From a virus: a DNA stretch of 36,100 nucleotides. Where the stretch lies: positions 1 through 36,100 of IMG/VR virus record IMGVR_UViG_3300033997_000117; one strand, 5' to 3'. A program made the translations under genes and the position numbers. Shown piece by piece: positions 7,346 to 15,408 of this stretch. Every line of letters starts with the position of its first letter. Position 1 is the stretch's first letter. Below the pieces are notes generated by a model that did no database searches, had not been told where the DNA came from, and worked only from the letters and a program-made list of their open reading frames with translations.

Positions 7346-9796
7346 TCACTCTCCCGCTGCAGCTGCGACGTTGGGCGCACGCTCTGGCACGGCCTCGCCC
7401 GGTTCCCACCAGTATTGCTGGTTCCAGTCCTTCTGCGCGCGCTTGCGCATGCGTCGCAGATACCCCGGACTCAGCTGCTCCTGCAGGTCATGGAACACCA
7501 TGTGGTCGGTGGCGCCGCGGAGATACCACAGGTTGATGAAGGGGGTGTTCCCCTTTGCGAACCGCAGCGCCTCGGCGCCCAGGTCGTCCAGCTTGTCGTC
7601 GGCCTTGTTTTCGTCGGCGATCGCCCAGCCAGCGCCCTTGCGCGCGATGCTGAAACCATCCATCGCGGTGCCGAACACCGGGCCGAGCATCGACGTCCAG
7701 TTGGCCTGGCCGCCGCGGCTGTCGCCGCCCATGCCGGTGTAGAGAATGTCGCCGAAGATGCCCAGCCCGCCGCCCTGCGCAGCCGCCGCCAGCCAGAATT
7801 TCCCGGTCGTCATGTCGCGCGGATCTTTGCCGTCGCGCAGATCCTTCAGCTGCAGCGCCACCGCACCGAACAGCTGCAGGCTCGTCAGCATCGCCGCGCT
7901 GTAGGCGACCTTACCCTGTGTGGTCGGGATGTTGCGCAGCCTACGCAGGTGCTTGTCGACGATCGCCAGCGGGAACGCCTTAAACAGCATCAGGGATCGC
8001 AGCGCTTCACCGCCCAGCGTACCGGCCTTGGTTCCCTGCTGCAGGCTCGCGCGGGTGGTCAGGTCCGGCGCCAGGATCGCAGTGCGGGCCTCACTGTCCA
8101 GGTAGCCCAGCAGCCGAGCGGTGGCCCGGTTCAGATCCGCCTCGCTGGCGTCGACGGCGCGGATACCGTCCTTGGTCAGCATGCCGTCCTGTGCCGGCGC
8201 CTGCTGCCAGATCTTCCAATCGGCCTCAGTTACGCCGGCTGAAGCCATGCGACGGAGTGAGCCCTCATCGAGATCAGCCCATGCTGTCTGCCGATTCCGT
8301 TCAAGAACGCGCGACAGAATCAGCGCGTACCCGCGGCGCAGGCTGTTGGTCCAGCCTTCAACGAGGGTCAGCTTCATGGTGCTGTTGGCCAGTTTCGCCG
8401 ACCACCCCTGCGCGAGGTTGTCCTGATGCCAGCGGGTCATTTCCCCGGCGATCTCGTCCATGCCGATGGCCAGGTCGTGCGCCATGTCCCGCTTTCCCTT
8501 CCCGAACCCGGAGAACAGCGACTTCATCGCGCCCCCCGTCGGCACACCGGCGGAACGGGCGACCAGCACCTGCAGCGGGGCGTCGGTGATTGAGGACAGC
8601 ATCACGCTCTGCAGCTTCGCCGCCACGGTGAAGTTGCGCACGCCCTGGAAGAACTGCGCCATCGCTGGGCTTACTGGCTGTGCGGTCACGCCCGTGAGCG
8701 TGTCCCAGGTCATGTCGAGGGTCGCCAGCTCGTGCCAGGCCGCGCGGGCGCCGGTCACGTTGTCGGCCTTCTCGGCAGTGTCCTTCAGCAGACGATAGGT
8801 GCTGTTCGGGTTGGCGCCGAACTCTTCCATCAAGCCGATGTTCTTGGCCATGCCGCCGACGTGGCCCAGGATCGCGTCCATCATCGAGCCGCGGCCGAAG
8901 TCGGCCAGGTAATCCAGATGGCTGTCGGCGTCCTTGAAGTGCAGCACGCGGTGCGCGTCGTCGAACCGGCTGGCGCGCGATCCCTGTCCGACAGCGCCAG
9001 GCACGCGCTTGTTGCGGCCCTCGGTGGCAATCGTGTCGTATGCCTTGCGCAGCAGGTCCAGCACCTCGGCATCGCCCATGGCCTCGCCGTCCTCGCGCAG
9101 GTACTGCTCGCGGCGCAGGCGCGGGAACACGTAGTCGACCCACGCATCCTTGCCGGCCTTGGCGATGCGACCCACGTCGTGCGGCTGCGGCAGGTAGCCG
9201 TAGTCGAGCCGGCCAATGTCGGTACCGGCAGCGTTCGAGCGTAGGCGCATGTCCTCGAGCGCGGCGATGTACGTGGCCGCGGCCTTGGCCATCTTCGGGT
9301 CGCTGGTGTCACCGTCGACCACCGCGCGGGCGAAGGCTCGAACCGAATCCGGGTCGTGCATCAGGCCCAGGAACTTCGGTTCCACTGCCTGCACAGCATC
9401 GACCAGCTCCGACAGGTACTCGTTGCGCACGCCGGAAACGTAGTCGTCTGCCTGGCGCATACGCTCGAACAGCGCGGAATGCTGCGGGTTCTTCGCTCCC
9501 TGGGCGGCCAGCTGCGCCGCACGCGCGGCCTGACGCTCAGTTTCCCGAACCTGCGCCGTCAGCCGCGATGCCCGGCGGAACGCGGCCTTCTCAGCATCTG
9601 CGATGGCCTCAGCCTGCGCGGCCTCCGCTGCACGCTGCAGGCGCTGCTCGTGCGACAACGTGCGCCACTGGTCATCGGTGCGCGCCAGCTGGCGCATGTG
9701 CCTGGCCAGATCCGTCTCGATCCGGGCCACTTCGGTGGTGGTGGGCTCGCGGCCAATGGCGGCGGCCACTTCTTGAACGCATGCAGGCTGCATCAT
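7346..9796 (-). CDS. Large inner-core (ejection) virion protein
   Basis: The 816-residue protein starts at one of two adjacent ATGs; the second (9793) has the better spacing to GGAGG. Residues ~30-110 form a long charged coiled coil (EQRLQRAAEAAQAEAIADAEKAAFRRAS), followed by mixed helical regions. Gly/Ala-rich, hydrophobic stretches appear late (~655-690, SAAMLTSLQLFGAVALQL and FWLAAAAQGGGLGIFG). It stands last in a run of four virion proteins, in the place occupied by the largest internal core protein of T7-like phages. Such proteins leave the head with the DNA and help form the trans-envelope channel. No enzymatic motif seen. Confidence 0.75.
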   Translation of the reverse strand: MMQPACVQEVAAAIGREPTTTEVARIETDLARHMRQLARTDDQWRTLSHEQRLQRAAEAAQAEAIADAEKAAFRRASRLTAQVRETERQAARAAQLAAQGAKNPQHSALFERMRQADDYVSGVRNEYLSELVDAVQAVEPKFLGLMHDPDSVRAFARAVVDGDTSDPKMAKAAATYIAALEDMRLRSNAAGTDIGRLDYGYLPQPHDVGRIAKAGKDAWVDYVFPRLRREQYLREDGEAMGDAEVLDLLRKAYDTIATEGRNKRVPGAVGQGSRASRFDDAHRVLHFKDADSHLDYLADFGRGSMMDAILGHVGGMAKNIGLMEEFGANPNSTYRLLKDTAEKADNVTGARAAWHELATLDMTWDTLTGVTAQPVSPAMAQFFQGVRNFTVAAKLQSVMLSSITDAPLQVLVARSAGVPTGGAMKSLFSGFGKGKRDMAHDLAIGMDEIAGEMTRWHQDNLAQGWSAKLANSTMKLTLVEGWTNSLRRGYALILSRVLERNRQTAWADLDEGSLRRMASAGVTEADWKIWQQAPAQDGMLTKDGIRAVDASEADLNRATARLLGYLDSEARTAILAPDLTTRASLQQGTKAGTLGGEALRSLMLFKAFPLAIVDKHLRRLRNIPTTQGKVAYSAAMLTSLQLFGAVALQLKDLRDGKDPRDMTTGKFWLAAAAQGGGLGIFGDILYTGMGGDSRGGQANWTSMLGPVFGTAMDGFSIARKGAGWAIADENKADDKLDDLGAEALRFAKGNTPFINLWYLRGATDHMVFHDLQEQLSPGYLRRMRKRAQKDWNQQYWWEPGEAVPERAPNVAAAAGE

Positions 9797-12399
9797 CCCC
9801 TCCGCAGGAAGCAGTTGACGGCCGCCTGGAAGGCGGTGGCATCGGTGGTTGCTCGGGCCAGATCGGCCTCGATATCGGCGAACTCGTCAGCGACAGTGCG
9901 GTGCACAGCGCCGCCATCGGCATCGGCGCCGACTACGATCGAGGCATCAGGGTTTTGCGCCGCCAGCTGTCGGGCGGCATCGAGAGGCGTTTCGGGAGCG
10001 GGGGTTACTTCGCCGCGGCTGCCGGCTTCGCGGCCAGGCGAGCCTTGCGCTCGGCCTTGGCTTGGGCCATTTCCAGCCCGATCTCCCGCCAGCGCTGCTG
10101 GTGCGCCGCGTCCAGGGCCGCTGAATCCTCGGTAGAGGTCTTCTGCGAGTCCGCCGGTACGGGCTTGGTCGAGGGCGTCTTGGAGGCTGCCATGGAGACT
10201 ATCTTCCTCCACTCGGGGGAGGCTTGCAAGATCGACAACTTTCTGCTTGCCCTTGCCCTGGCTGTTGTCGATGGCGGTCACCTTCACGCGGGGGTCGTCC
10301 GCATAGCGAGCCGCGATCGCTTCGATGGTCGGCCGGACGCCGGAATGAGTCCTGGCATGCTCCCGCAGGGGCACGGTACGGCCAGAGCCGAAGCGCTCGG
10401 CCTGGCGCTGAGCGCGGGGGATAGCCCCGTTGACCAGGGCGTCTACCGGATCCCGGTACACATAGACGATATCCACATCACGGCCGGCGGCCAGGGCCTG
10501 CTCGATCTTGTCCACCGCTGAGGACAGGGTGTTCATGTTGGTGTCGTAGATGATCTCCGGCTTCCCGATGGAGTCGCCCAACGCCCTCATGCCTGTGGTT
10601 TTGCCAGCCCCGGTGCCGCCGGCGGTGAACATCACAGTCGAATCGAAGCCATCTGGGGTGGGCTGGGCTAGTTTCTGCTCGTAGAGCAGCTTGATGGTGT
10701 CGCTGGCCGCCTCGTGCACGTCGGCGCTGCGAGTGCGGTCGGCCAGGTATTCCGGCGACAGCTCGCGGGCGGTGTCAGTGTTCAGCACCCGGCCGCCGTC
10801 GGACTCTTCCAGAGCGGCGTATTCGCGGAGCAGCTTGTCCGGGTTGCTCACCAGGCGCTCGCGCAGGGCCTGCCCGGCCGGGTTGGTGTCGACCGGCCCA
10901 CCGTCAGGCAGCACGCCGGCGCGCTTGGCGCGCTGGTTCCAATTGGCGATAGCCTCGTCCTTGGTCAGGCCCCGCAGGTAGGGATTGGCCTCGAGCTGCC
11001 CACGGCTCAGGATCCGCTCCATCGGGGTGGCACCGTCGGAGCGGGCGAAGCGCCGGCCACCGGCCAGGCCGAAGTGATGCGCGGCGTACAGGGTGTAGGC
11101 GTCGACCGGCAGCCCCTCCGCCTGCAATCCTGCGGTGTTCTCGGCATCGAGCGCCGCCACCATTTCCGTAGAGCGCGCCGGATCCGTTCGCATCGCCAGC
11201 AGCTGCGCGTCGTCCAACCCCTGCGCCCATTCCGGCTTGGTCTTGGCCACCATTCGGCGCCAGGTGCCGGCGGTGAACTGGTCGATGCCCAGCGCGGTGG
11301 ATTCGGGGTTGCGCGCGTTGGCCTGGCCACCGGATTCAAGCGCCCGACGGAATGCCGAGTAGCCGGCCAACGACGTCGCGGGAGCATCGGCGGTATCGCC
11401 CAGAGGCAACAGGAAGTCCGACGGCCGGATGGTGTCGACCACGTTCACCGGCTCGCCGCGCGCCAGCTGCTCGAGGGCATCCTGCAGCGCGTCCTGGCCA
11501 CGGATGGCCGCGCCCTCGTCTGCCACCAGCGGGTCGGTGGCAGTGCGCTGGAAGCGGTCGGCGTTGCGCGCGGTCAGCAGCGCATCGCGCTGATCGAGCG
11601 GGACGCGCGGGGCCATGGCATGGGCGAGCGCACCGAATGCCACACCGGTCAGCAGGTCGACCGTGCGCGCCTCCGCATCGAGCGGATCGAAGGCTTTGGC
11701 CTGTTCGTCGTTGCCGCCGGCCTTCAGCGCCGCGTACTGCGCGCCGGACATGCCCGCTCCCAGCAGCAGGTTGCCGGCCGCACCGGTGGCCAGCCGCTGG
11801 GTGAGCGTGGATCCGAACGCTGCCGGCAGCTTGAACCCTGCCAGCGTGCCCACCGAACCGGCCAGGCCAACCGCCTGTGCAGTGCCTGCGCCGACGCCCT
11901 GCTTGACCAGTGACGCCGGCCGCTCGAGGCCTTCATTCGCGGCCAGCAGTGCTGGATTGCCGCCAGCCGCTGCCAGCGGCAGCACGATCTCGGCCAAGCC
12001 ACCCAACACTCGCCCAGCGGTGCCGGTTTCGGTGGGGTCCGGCGTCCATGCGTCGACTGCGCGCTGTCCGATCCCCTCCACCACGTCGGCGAAATAGGCA
12101 TCCTGGCCTGCCGTGGTGGCGCCGCGCGCAGGGTTGGCCACGCCCTGCGCCTGCAGGAAGTCGGCCACGTCGTCGGTCATGAAGGATGAAAGGTAGTCGT
12201 CACGTGCCACCACCGGCACCGCGCCGGCAGTCAGCACAGCGGTGCCGGTTCGGGCACCGCCGCGCATGGTGCCGCTGAAAACGGACGAACCCAGGCCTTC
12301 GAAGAACCCGGGCTTCATCTTCGACAGGTCCAGGGGATTGGCCACCGCCTGTTCGTCGAGCTGCTTGCGGCCCTGCTCGTCCAGATCGAAAACGCTCAT
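9793..12399 (-). CDS. Ejection protein with transglycosylase-like and zeta-toxin-like kinase domains
   Basis: The 868-residue protein has, in order: an Ala/Gly-rich helical N-terminus (~1-260); a lytic-transglycosylase-like region at ~345-450 with candidate catalytic Glu355 (ALESGG) and GIDQFTAGTW; and a P-loop domain at ~586-715. The P-loop domain has Walker A GGTGAGKTT (594-602), then IIYDTNMN, a strand VDIVYVYRDP, and the sequence GSGRTVPLREHARTH. This layout fits zeta toxin/UDP-GlcNAc kinase-type enzymes. A low-complexity linker (~745-800) and a C-terminal segment ending CFLRRG follow. It overlaps both neighbouring virion genes by ATGA, so it should be packaged. The peptidoglycan domain would aid DNA entry; delivery of a kinase into the cell is inference. 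Confidence 0.83.
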   Translation of the reverse strand: MSVFDLDEQGRKQLDEQAVANPLDLSKMKPGFFEGLGSSVFSGTMRGGARTGTAVLTAGAVPVVARDDYLSSFMTDDVADFLQAQGVANPARGATTAGQDAYFADVVEGIGQRAVDAWTPDPTETGTAGRVLGGLAEIVLPLAAAGGNPALLAANEGLERPASLVKQGVGAGTAQAVGLAGSVGTLAGFKLPAAFGSTLTQRLATGAAGNLLLGAGMSGAQYAALKAGGNDEQAKAFDPLDAEARTVDLLTGVAFGALAHAMAPRVPLDQRDALLTARNADRFQRTATDPLVADEGAAIRGQDALQDALEQLARGEPVNVVDTIRPSDFLLPLGDTADAPATSLAGYSAFRRALESGGQANARNPESTALGIDQFTAGTWRRMVAKTKPEWAQGLDDAQLLAMRTDPARSTEMVAALDAENTAGLQAEGLPVDAYTLYAAHHFGLAGGRRFARSDGATPMERILSRGQLEANPYLRGLTKDEAIANWNQRAKRAGVLPDGGPVDTNPAGQALRERLVSNPDKLLREYAALEESDGGRVLNTDTARELSPEYLADRTRSADVHEAASDTIKLLYEQKLAQPTPDGFDSTVMFTAGGTGAGKTTGMRALGDSIGKPEIIYDTNMNTLSSAVDKIEQALAAGRDVDIVYVYRDPVDALVNGAIPRAQRQAERFGSGRTVPLREHARTHSGVRPTIEAIAARYADDPRVKVTAIDNSQGKGKQKVVDLASLPRVEEDSLHGSLQDALDQARTGGLAEDLYRGFSGPGRGAPAALAGDRAGNGPSQGRAQGSPGREAGSRGEVTPAPETPLDAARQLAAQNPDASIVVGADADGGAVHRTVADEFADIEADLARATTDATAFQAAVNCFLRRG
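10005..10193 (-). CDS. Candidate nested gene inside the zeta-like protein gene
   Basis: A 62-codon frame from ATG to TAA lies inside the larger gene, in another frame. GGAGGAAG precedes the ATG, at somewhat long spacing. The product is hydrophilic, opening MAASKTPSTKPVPADSQ and ending in a basic Ala/Lys helix (EMAQAKAERKARLAAK). By my hand count about 85% of its third codon positions are G or C, against roughly 55% for the host gene's frame over the same bases. In a GC-rich genome that favours this frame as the one under codon selection here. No family recognised. An antitoxin to the adjoining kinase is an attractive but unproven idea. Confidence 0.42.
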   Translation of the reverse strand: MAASKTPSTKPVPADSQKTSTEDSAALDAAHQQRWREIGLEMAQAKAERKARLAAKPAAAAK

Positions 12400-14474
12400 C
12401 GGCCGCTCCCGGTGATGGTGATGGTCAGGGGCTTGCCGTCCTTGGTGGTCAGGAACTCGCGCCCCCGGGTCACGTAGTAGGTGCGTTCGCTCTGCTGCCG
12501 CAGGCCGTACTTGCTGAAGCCACCGACCACGGCATCAGGCAGACCGGCCGCCTTCGCTGACTCGGTGAATGCCTGCTCCGCCTGGTCTTCGAAGGTGTCC
12601 GAGCCCATGCCCCACGGGGCCAGCACCTCACCCCGCCCGTTGACGTCGACGACCTCCCCGAGCGATGCCGTGATCGCCTTCTTCATGCGATCGCTGTTGA
12701 CCTCGGCCGAGTGATCACCGTCGGCTGCCGACTGACCGGTGTAGAACGCGCGCACGGCCTGCATGGCCAGGTCCGCAGCACCTGGACGGCCAGCAAACAG
12801 CGCGCCCGTGTCGCGGGTGAACTGGTCGCGGAACTCCTTTTCCGGTGGCAGCGGGAACTTGGAATCGCCCTTGCCCTGCAGCAGGCGGTTGCCCTCGAGC
12901 ATGGTGGCGGCAACGTCCCGACCGTTGGCCGCCTCGTCCGCCTTGAACAGGTGCTTCTGCAGCGTCACCTGCGCACGCTCTCGCGTGGCCAGCATGCCGG
13001 CATAGGCGACCACCGGCTGTTCCGGTGCCAGCTGCTTCATGGCGGCGTTGAACACCTTGTCATCCATCGTCGCCGTGCGCAGCTGCGACAGCATTTCTGC
13101 CTGCTGCCGGCTCGTCCCCTGCTTCAGCTGCTCACCGAGCGCCTGCACCTCCTGCGGCAGCAACACAGCCATCTGCACCTGCGTGCCGTAGCGCTTACGC
13201 ATGCCATCGATCGTGGCGGCGCGGTTCTGCAGTTGCGCGCCCACCTCCCACGCATCGGCCGGGTTGGCCAGCGCAGCCAGGTTCAGGGGCTCCACCTCCC
13301 CGCCCTCGCGCGAGGCATTGAACAGCAGCGGCGCCTCGTCCAGCTGCTTCTGCGCCGCCTCGATCGCCGAGCGCGTGCGCGCCAGGTTTTCCTTGCGCTG
13401 CACGGTGCCGCCGGCGGTGGCCAGTTCGGCCTCGGCCTTCTGCAGATAGGTCTGCTGCTGGGCCGTCGGCATGCGCAGCACCTTCTGGACCTCCTTTTCC
13501 TCGGACACGCGCTGTTCGAACTCCGCGCGCACGTCGGGGCTGGCCCCTTGCATCGAGTCAGCCCAGGCCGTCCACATTTCCGGCGTGGCCGGTACGGCGC
13601 TGGCGATCTGGCGATCGATCTGCCCCAGCACGCGCTGCGCCTTCGCGTCGATGCGGTCGGCTGCACGCTCAGCCCGGTCCACCAGCGTCTGCTGCCGGGT
13701 CATCACCTGCGACAGCAGCGCATTGCGCTTCTCGGGATCCAGCTTGTCGGCATAGAACCCGTCGCTGCTGGACAGATCCGTTTCCAGCGTCTTCAATCCA
13801 GCCGGATCCTCACGGTTGAAGATGGCACGTTGGGTGGCCTGCGACGTCCAGGTGCGGTCGTAGAAGTCCTGCAGGGCCTTGCCCACCGCCGCATCGCTCA
13901 GACCTGCCTGCTTGGCCAGTGGCGCGAACGCTGCTGCGCGCTGGTTGACCGCGGCGATATCGGCGCCGGGCATGCCGGCGATCTTGCCGAGTTTGTCCAG
14001 GGCAGCGTCGAACTGCCCGCGGAAATCGGCGCGCTTGGCCGTGCGCGCCACCCGATCGACGCCCAGCTGCCCGGCGGTGACCGTGCGCTGCAGGCCGCGG
14101 TCGTAGGCCAGCTGCAAATCGGGGGTGAGCCCGGCAACGGCCGGCTTTTCGATCTTGCCGACGGCCTCCTGGTAGCGGCTGGGCGCTTCGGCATACGGCA
14201 CCGTGCCGGTGGCCACGTCGTCCTCGAGCTTGCGCTGGACGTCGCCCACCTGCAGCTCGTAGTCGAGCTGGGCGTTCGCCGCCTTCGCGCGCGCCAGGCC
14301 CTCATCCTCCCGTGCTTCCTCGGCGGCCATGGATGCGCCAAGCTGCGCGGCCACACCGCCAAGCTGTCCCACCGCCTGCGCCACCTCCCCTACCCCCGCG
14401 CCACTGACACGGGAGCGAACCAGCGGTGCGGTGCCACCGCCCAGGCCGAACTGACCGATATCGATGCGTGCCAT
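12396..14474 (-). CDS. Inner-core virion protein, T7 gp15-like position
   Basis: The 692-residue protein is almost entirely helical, with long charged Gln/Ala/Glu-rich coiled-coil segments (for example ~265-330 and ~330-380). It has no membrane segment and no catalytic motif. It starts two bases after the stop of the gp14-like gene and overlaps the next gene by ATGA. Size, composition and order (14-like, then 15-like, then transglycosylase-bearing protein) match the internal core stack of T7-like virions, which is ejected to extend the tail through the periplasm. The assignment is by synteny and composition. Confidence 0.78.
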   Translation of the reverse strand: MARIDIGQFGLGGGTAPLVRSRVSGAGVGEVAQAVGQLGGVAAQLGASMAAEEAREDEGLARAKAANAQLDYELQVGDVQRKLEDDVATGTVPYAEAPSRYQEAVGKIEKPAVAGLTPDLQLAYDRGLQRTVTAGQLGVDRVARTAKRADFRGQFDAALDKLGKIAGMPGADIAAVNQRAAAFAPLAKQAGLSDAAVGKALQDFYDRTWTSQATQRAIFNREDPAGLKTLETDLSSSDGFYADKLDPEKRNALLSQVMTRQQTLVDRAERAADRIDAKAQRVLGQIDRQIASAVPATPEMWTAWADSMQGASPDVRAEFEQRVSEEKEVQKVLRMPTAQQQTYLQKAEAELATAGGTVQRKENLARTRSAIEAAQKQLDEAPLLFNASREGGEVEPLNLAALANPADAWEVGAQLQNRAATIDGMRKRYGTQVQMAVLLPQEVQALGEQLKQGTSRQQAEMLSQLRTATMDDKVFNAAMKQLAPEQPVVAYAGMLATRERAQVTLQKHLFKADEAANGRDVAATMLEGNRLLQGKGDSKFPLPPEKEFRDQFTRDTGALFAGRPGAADLAMQAVRAFYTGQSAADGDHSAEVNSDRMKKAITASLGEVVDVNGRGEVLAPWGMGSDTFEDQAEQAFTESAKAAGLPDAVVGGFSKYGLRQQSERTYYVTRGREFLTTKDGKPLTITITGSGR

Positions 14475-14475
14475 A

Positions 14476-14958
14476 TCAGCGGCCCCCGCTCAGATTGCTG
14501 GTGCGCTTCCAGCCGCGGGCGATGCTCGAGCCGGTGCTGAGCAGGGACGACCCTGCATTGATGTAGCCGGCGGTCCGCGCCTGCTGGCCGGCATAGCGTG
14601 CGCCGGCACCCTCGGCATCGAGCCGCGCGGCGCGATCGTTGCCGCCAGTCAGGGTCAGGAACGCGTCTTCGGAAGCGCCGCGGGAGATCTCTTCGTCGAT
14701 CTTCAGCGCGGTGGAGCTATTCACGTCGACACCGGATGCGGCCAGCGCTGCCACCGCTTCGCTGCGCTGTCGCTTCGATGCTTTCAGGATGCGCTCGGCT
14801 TCCACCTGCGCGGCCCCGCGCTCGGCGCGCGAGTCGGCCTCTGCCTGCGCCGCCAGGTAGTTGTTGTATTTGCTCTGTTGCTCGCCCTGATAGACGGCGG
14901 CGCCAGCAGTGAGCGCCAGGGCGCCCCATTGGATGATTGGGATCGCGGCAACACCCAT
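14476..14958 (-). CDS. Internal virion protein, T7 gp14-like
   Basis: The 160-residue protein begins with a hydrophobic helix (IIQWGALALTAGAAVYQG, ~8-25). A long charged helix (YNNYLAAQAEADSRAERGAAQVEAERILKASKRQR) follows, then a Gly/Ser/Ala-rich C-terminus. Short Ala-rich proteins of this pattern precede the large core proteins in many podoviruses and form an outer-membrane pore after ejection in T7. GGAG lies 9 bases before the ATG. Confidence 0.8.
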   Translation of the reverse strand: MGVAAIPIIQWGALALTAGAAVYQGEQQSKYNNYLAAQAEADSRAERGAAQVEAERILKASKRQRSEAVAALAASGVDVNSSTALKIDEEISRGASEDAFLTLTGGNDRAARLDAEGAGARYAGQQARTAGYINAGSSLLSTGSSIARGWKRTSNLSGGR

Positions 14959-14961
14959 GGG

Positions 14962-15408
14962 TCAGTCTCCTTCGTACTCGAAAACAATGCCGGTGCGGCG
15001 GAAGCCCAGCTTTTCGTACAGCTGGGCCGTGCGGTCAGTGGTCACCCCGGTGGTGACGCCCACCTGGATCAGATCGGCGCCCTGCTCCTTCGCCCAGGCG
15101 CAGAAGGCGCGCACCAGCCCTGCGGCCAGCGCAGCGCCCCGGGCGCCGGGCTCGACGAACACGCCGTATTCGCCAGCCACCTTCGCGGGGGTGAACCAGC
15201 TCTCTTCGCAGTAGCCCGCCATGACGCCGACCACGCGGTCGGCCTGCTCGGCCACCAGCACCACGCCGGCGCCGTCCATCAGGCCCTGAAACAGGCGCGC
15301 CATCTTGTCGATGGCGAAGGGATACCGACGGTAGTCCGATTCGGCGTGCATCTGCTCCGCCAGGATCAGTAGCGCGCCCATGTCGTCGTCGGTTGCGAAC
15401 CGGATCAT
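14962..15408 (-). CDS. GNAT-family acetyltransferase-like virion-module protein
   Basis: The 148-residue protein has the GNAT fold signature: an N-terminal MIRFATDDDMGALLILAEQM, a strand VVLVAEQADRVVGVMAG, the acetyl-CoA loop region GVFVEPGARGAALAAGLVRAF, and the C-terminal AQLYEKLGFRRTG. It overlaps the tail tubular B gene and precedes the gp14-like gene, the position of T7 gp13. GNAT-like proteins are recurrent there in podoviruses; their substrate is not established. It may be an assembly factor, or it may modify a virion or host protein. The pyrophosphate-binding loop is recognisable but not the canonical QxxGxG/A. Confidence 0.85.
   Translation of the reverse strand: MIRFATDDDMGALLILAEQMHAESDYRRYPFAIDKMARLFQGLMDGAGVVLVAEQADRVVGVMAGYCEESWFTPAKVAGEYGVFVEPGARGAALAAGLVRAFCAWAKEQGADLIQVGVTTGVTTDRTAQLYEKLGFRRTGIVFEYEGD

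Noticed and set aside
9040-10521. Long plus-strand open frame opposite the ejection protein genes
   Set aside because: Composition is Arg/Ala/Pro-rich shadow type, it lies antisense to two well-supported genes, and it has no ribosome site or recognisable fold.
12711-14540. Plus-strand open frame of about 600 codons opposite the gp15-like gene
   Set aside because: Mirror frame of a highly biased GC-rich gene; the protein is His/Leu/Arg-rich without domain structure.
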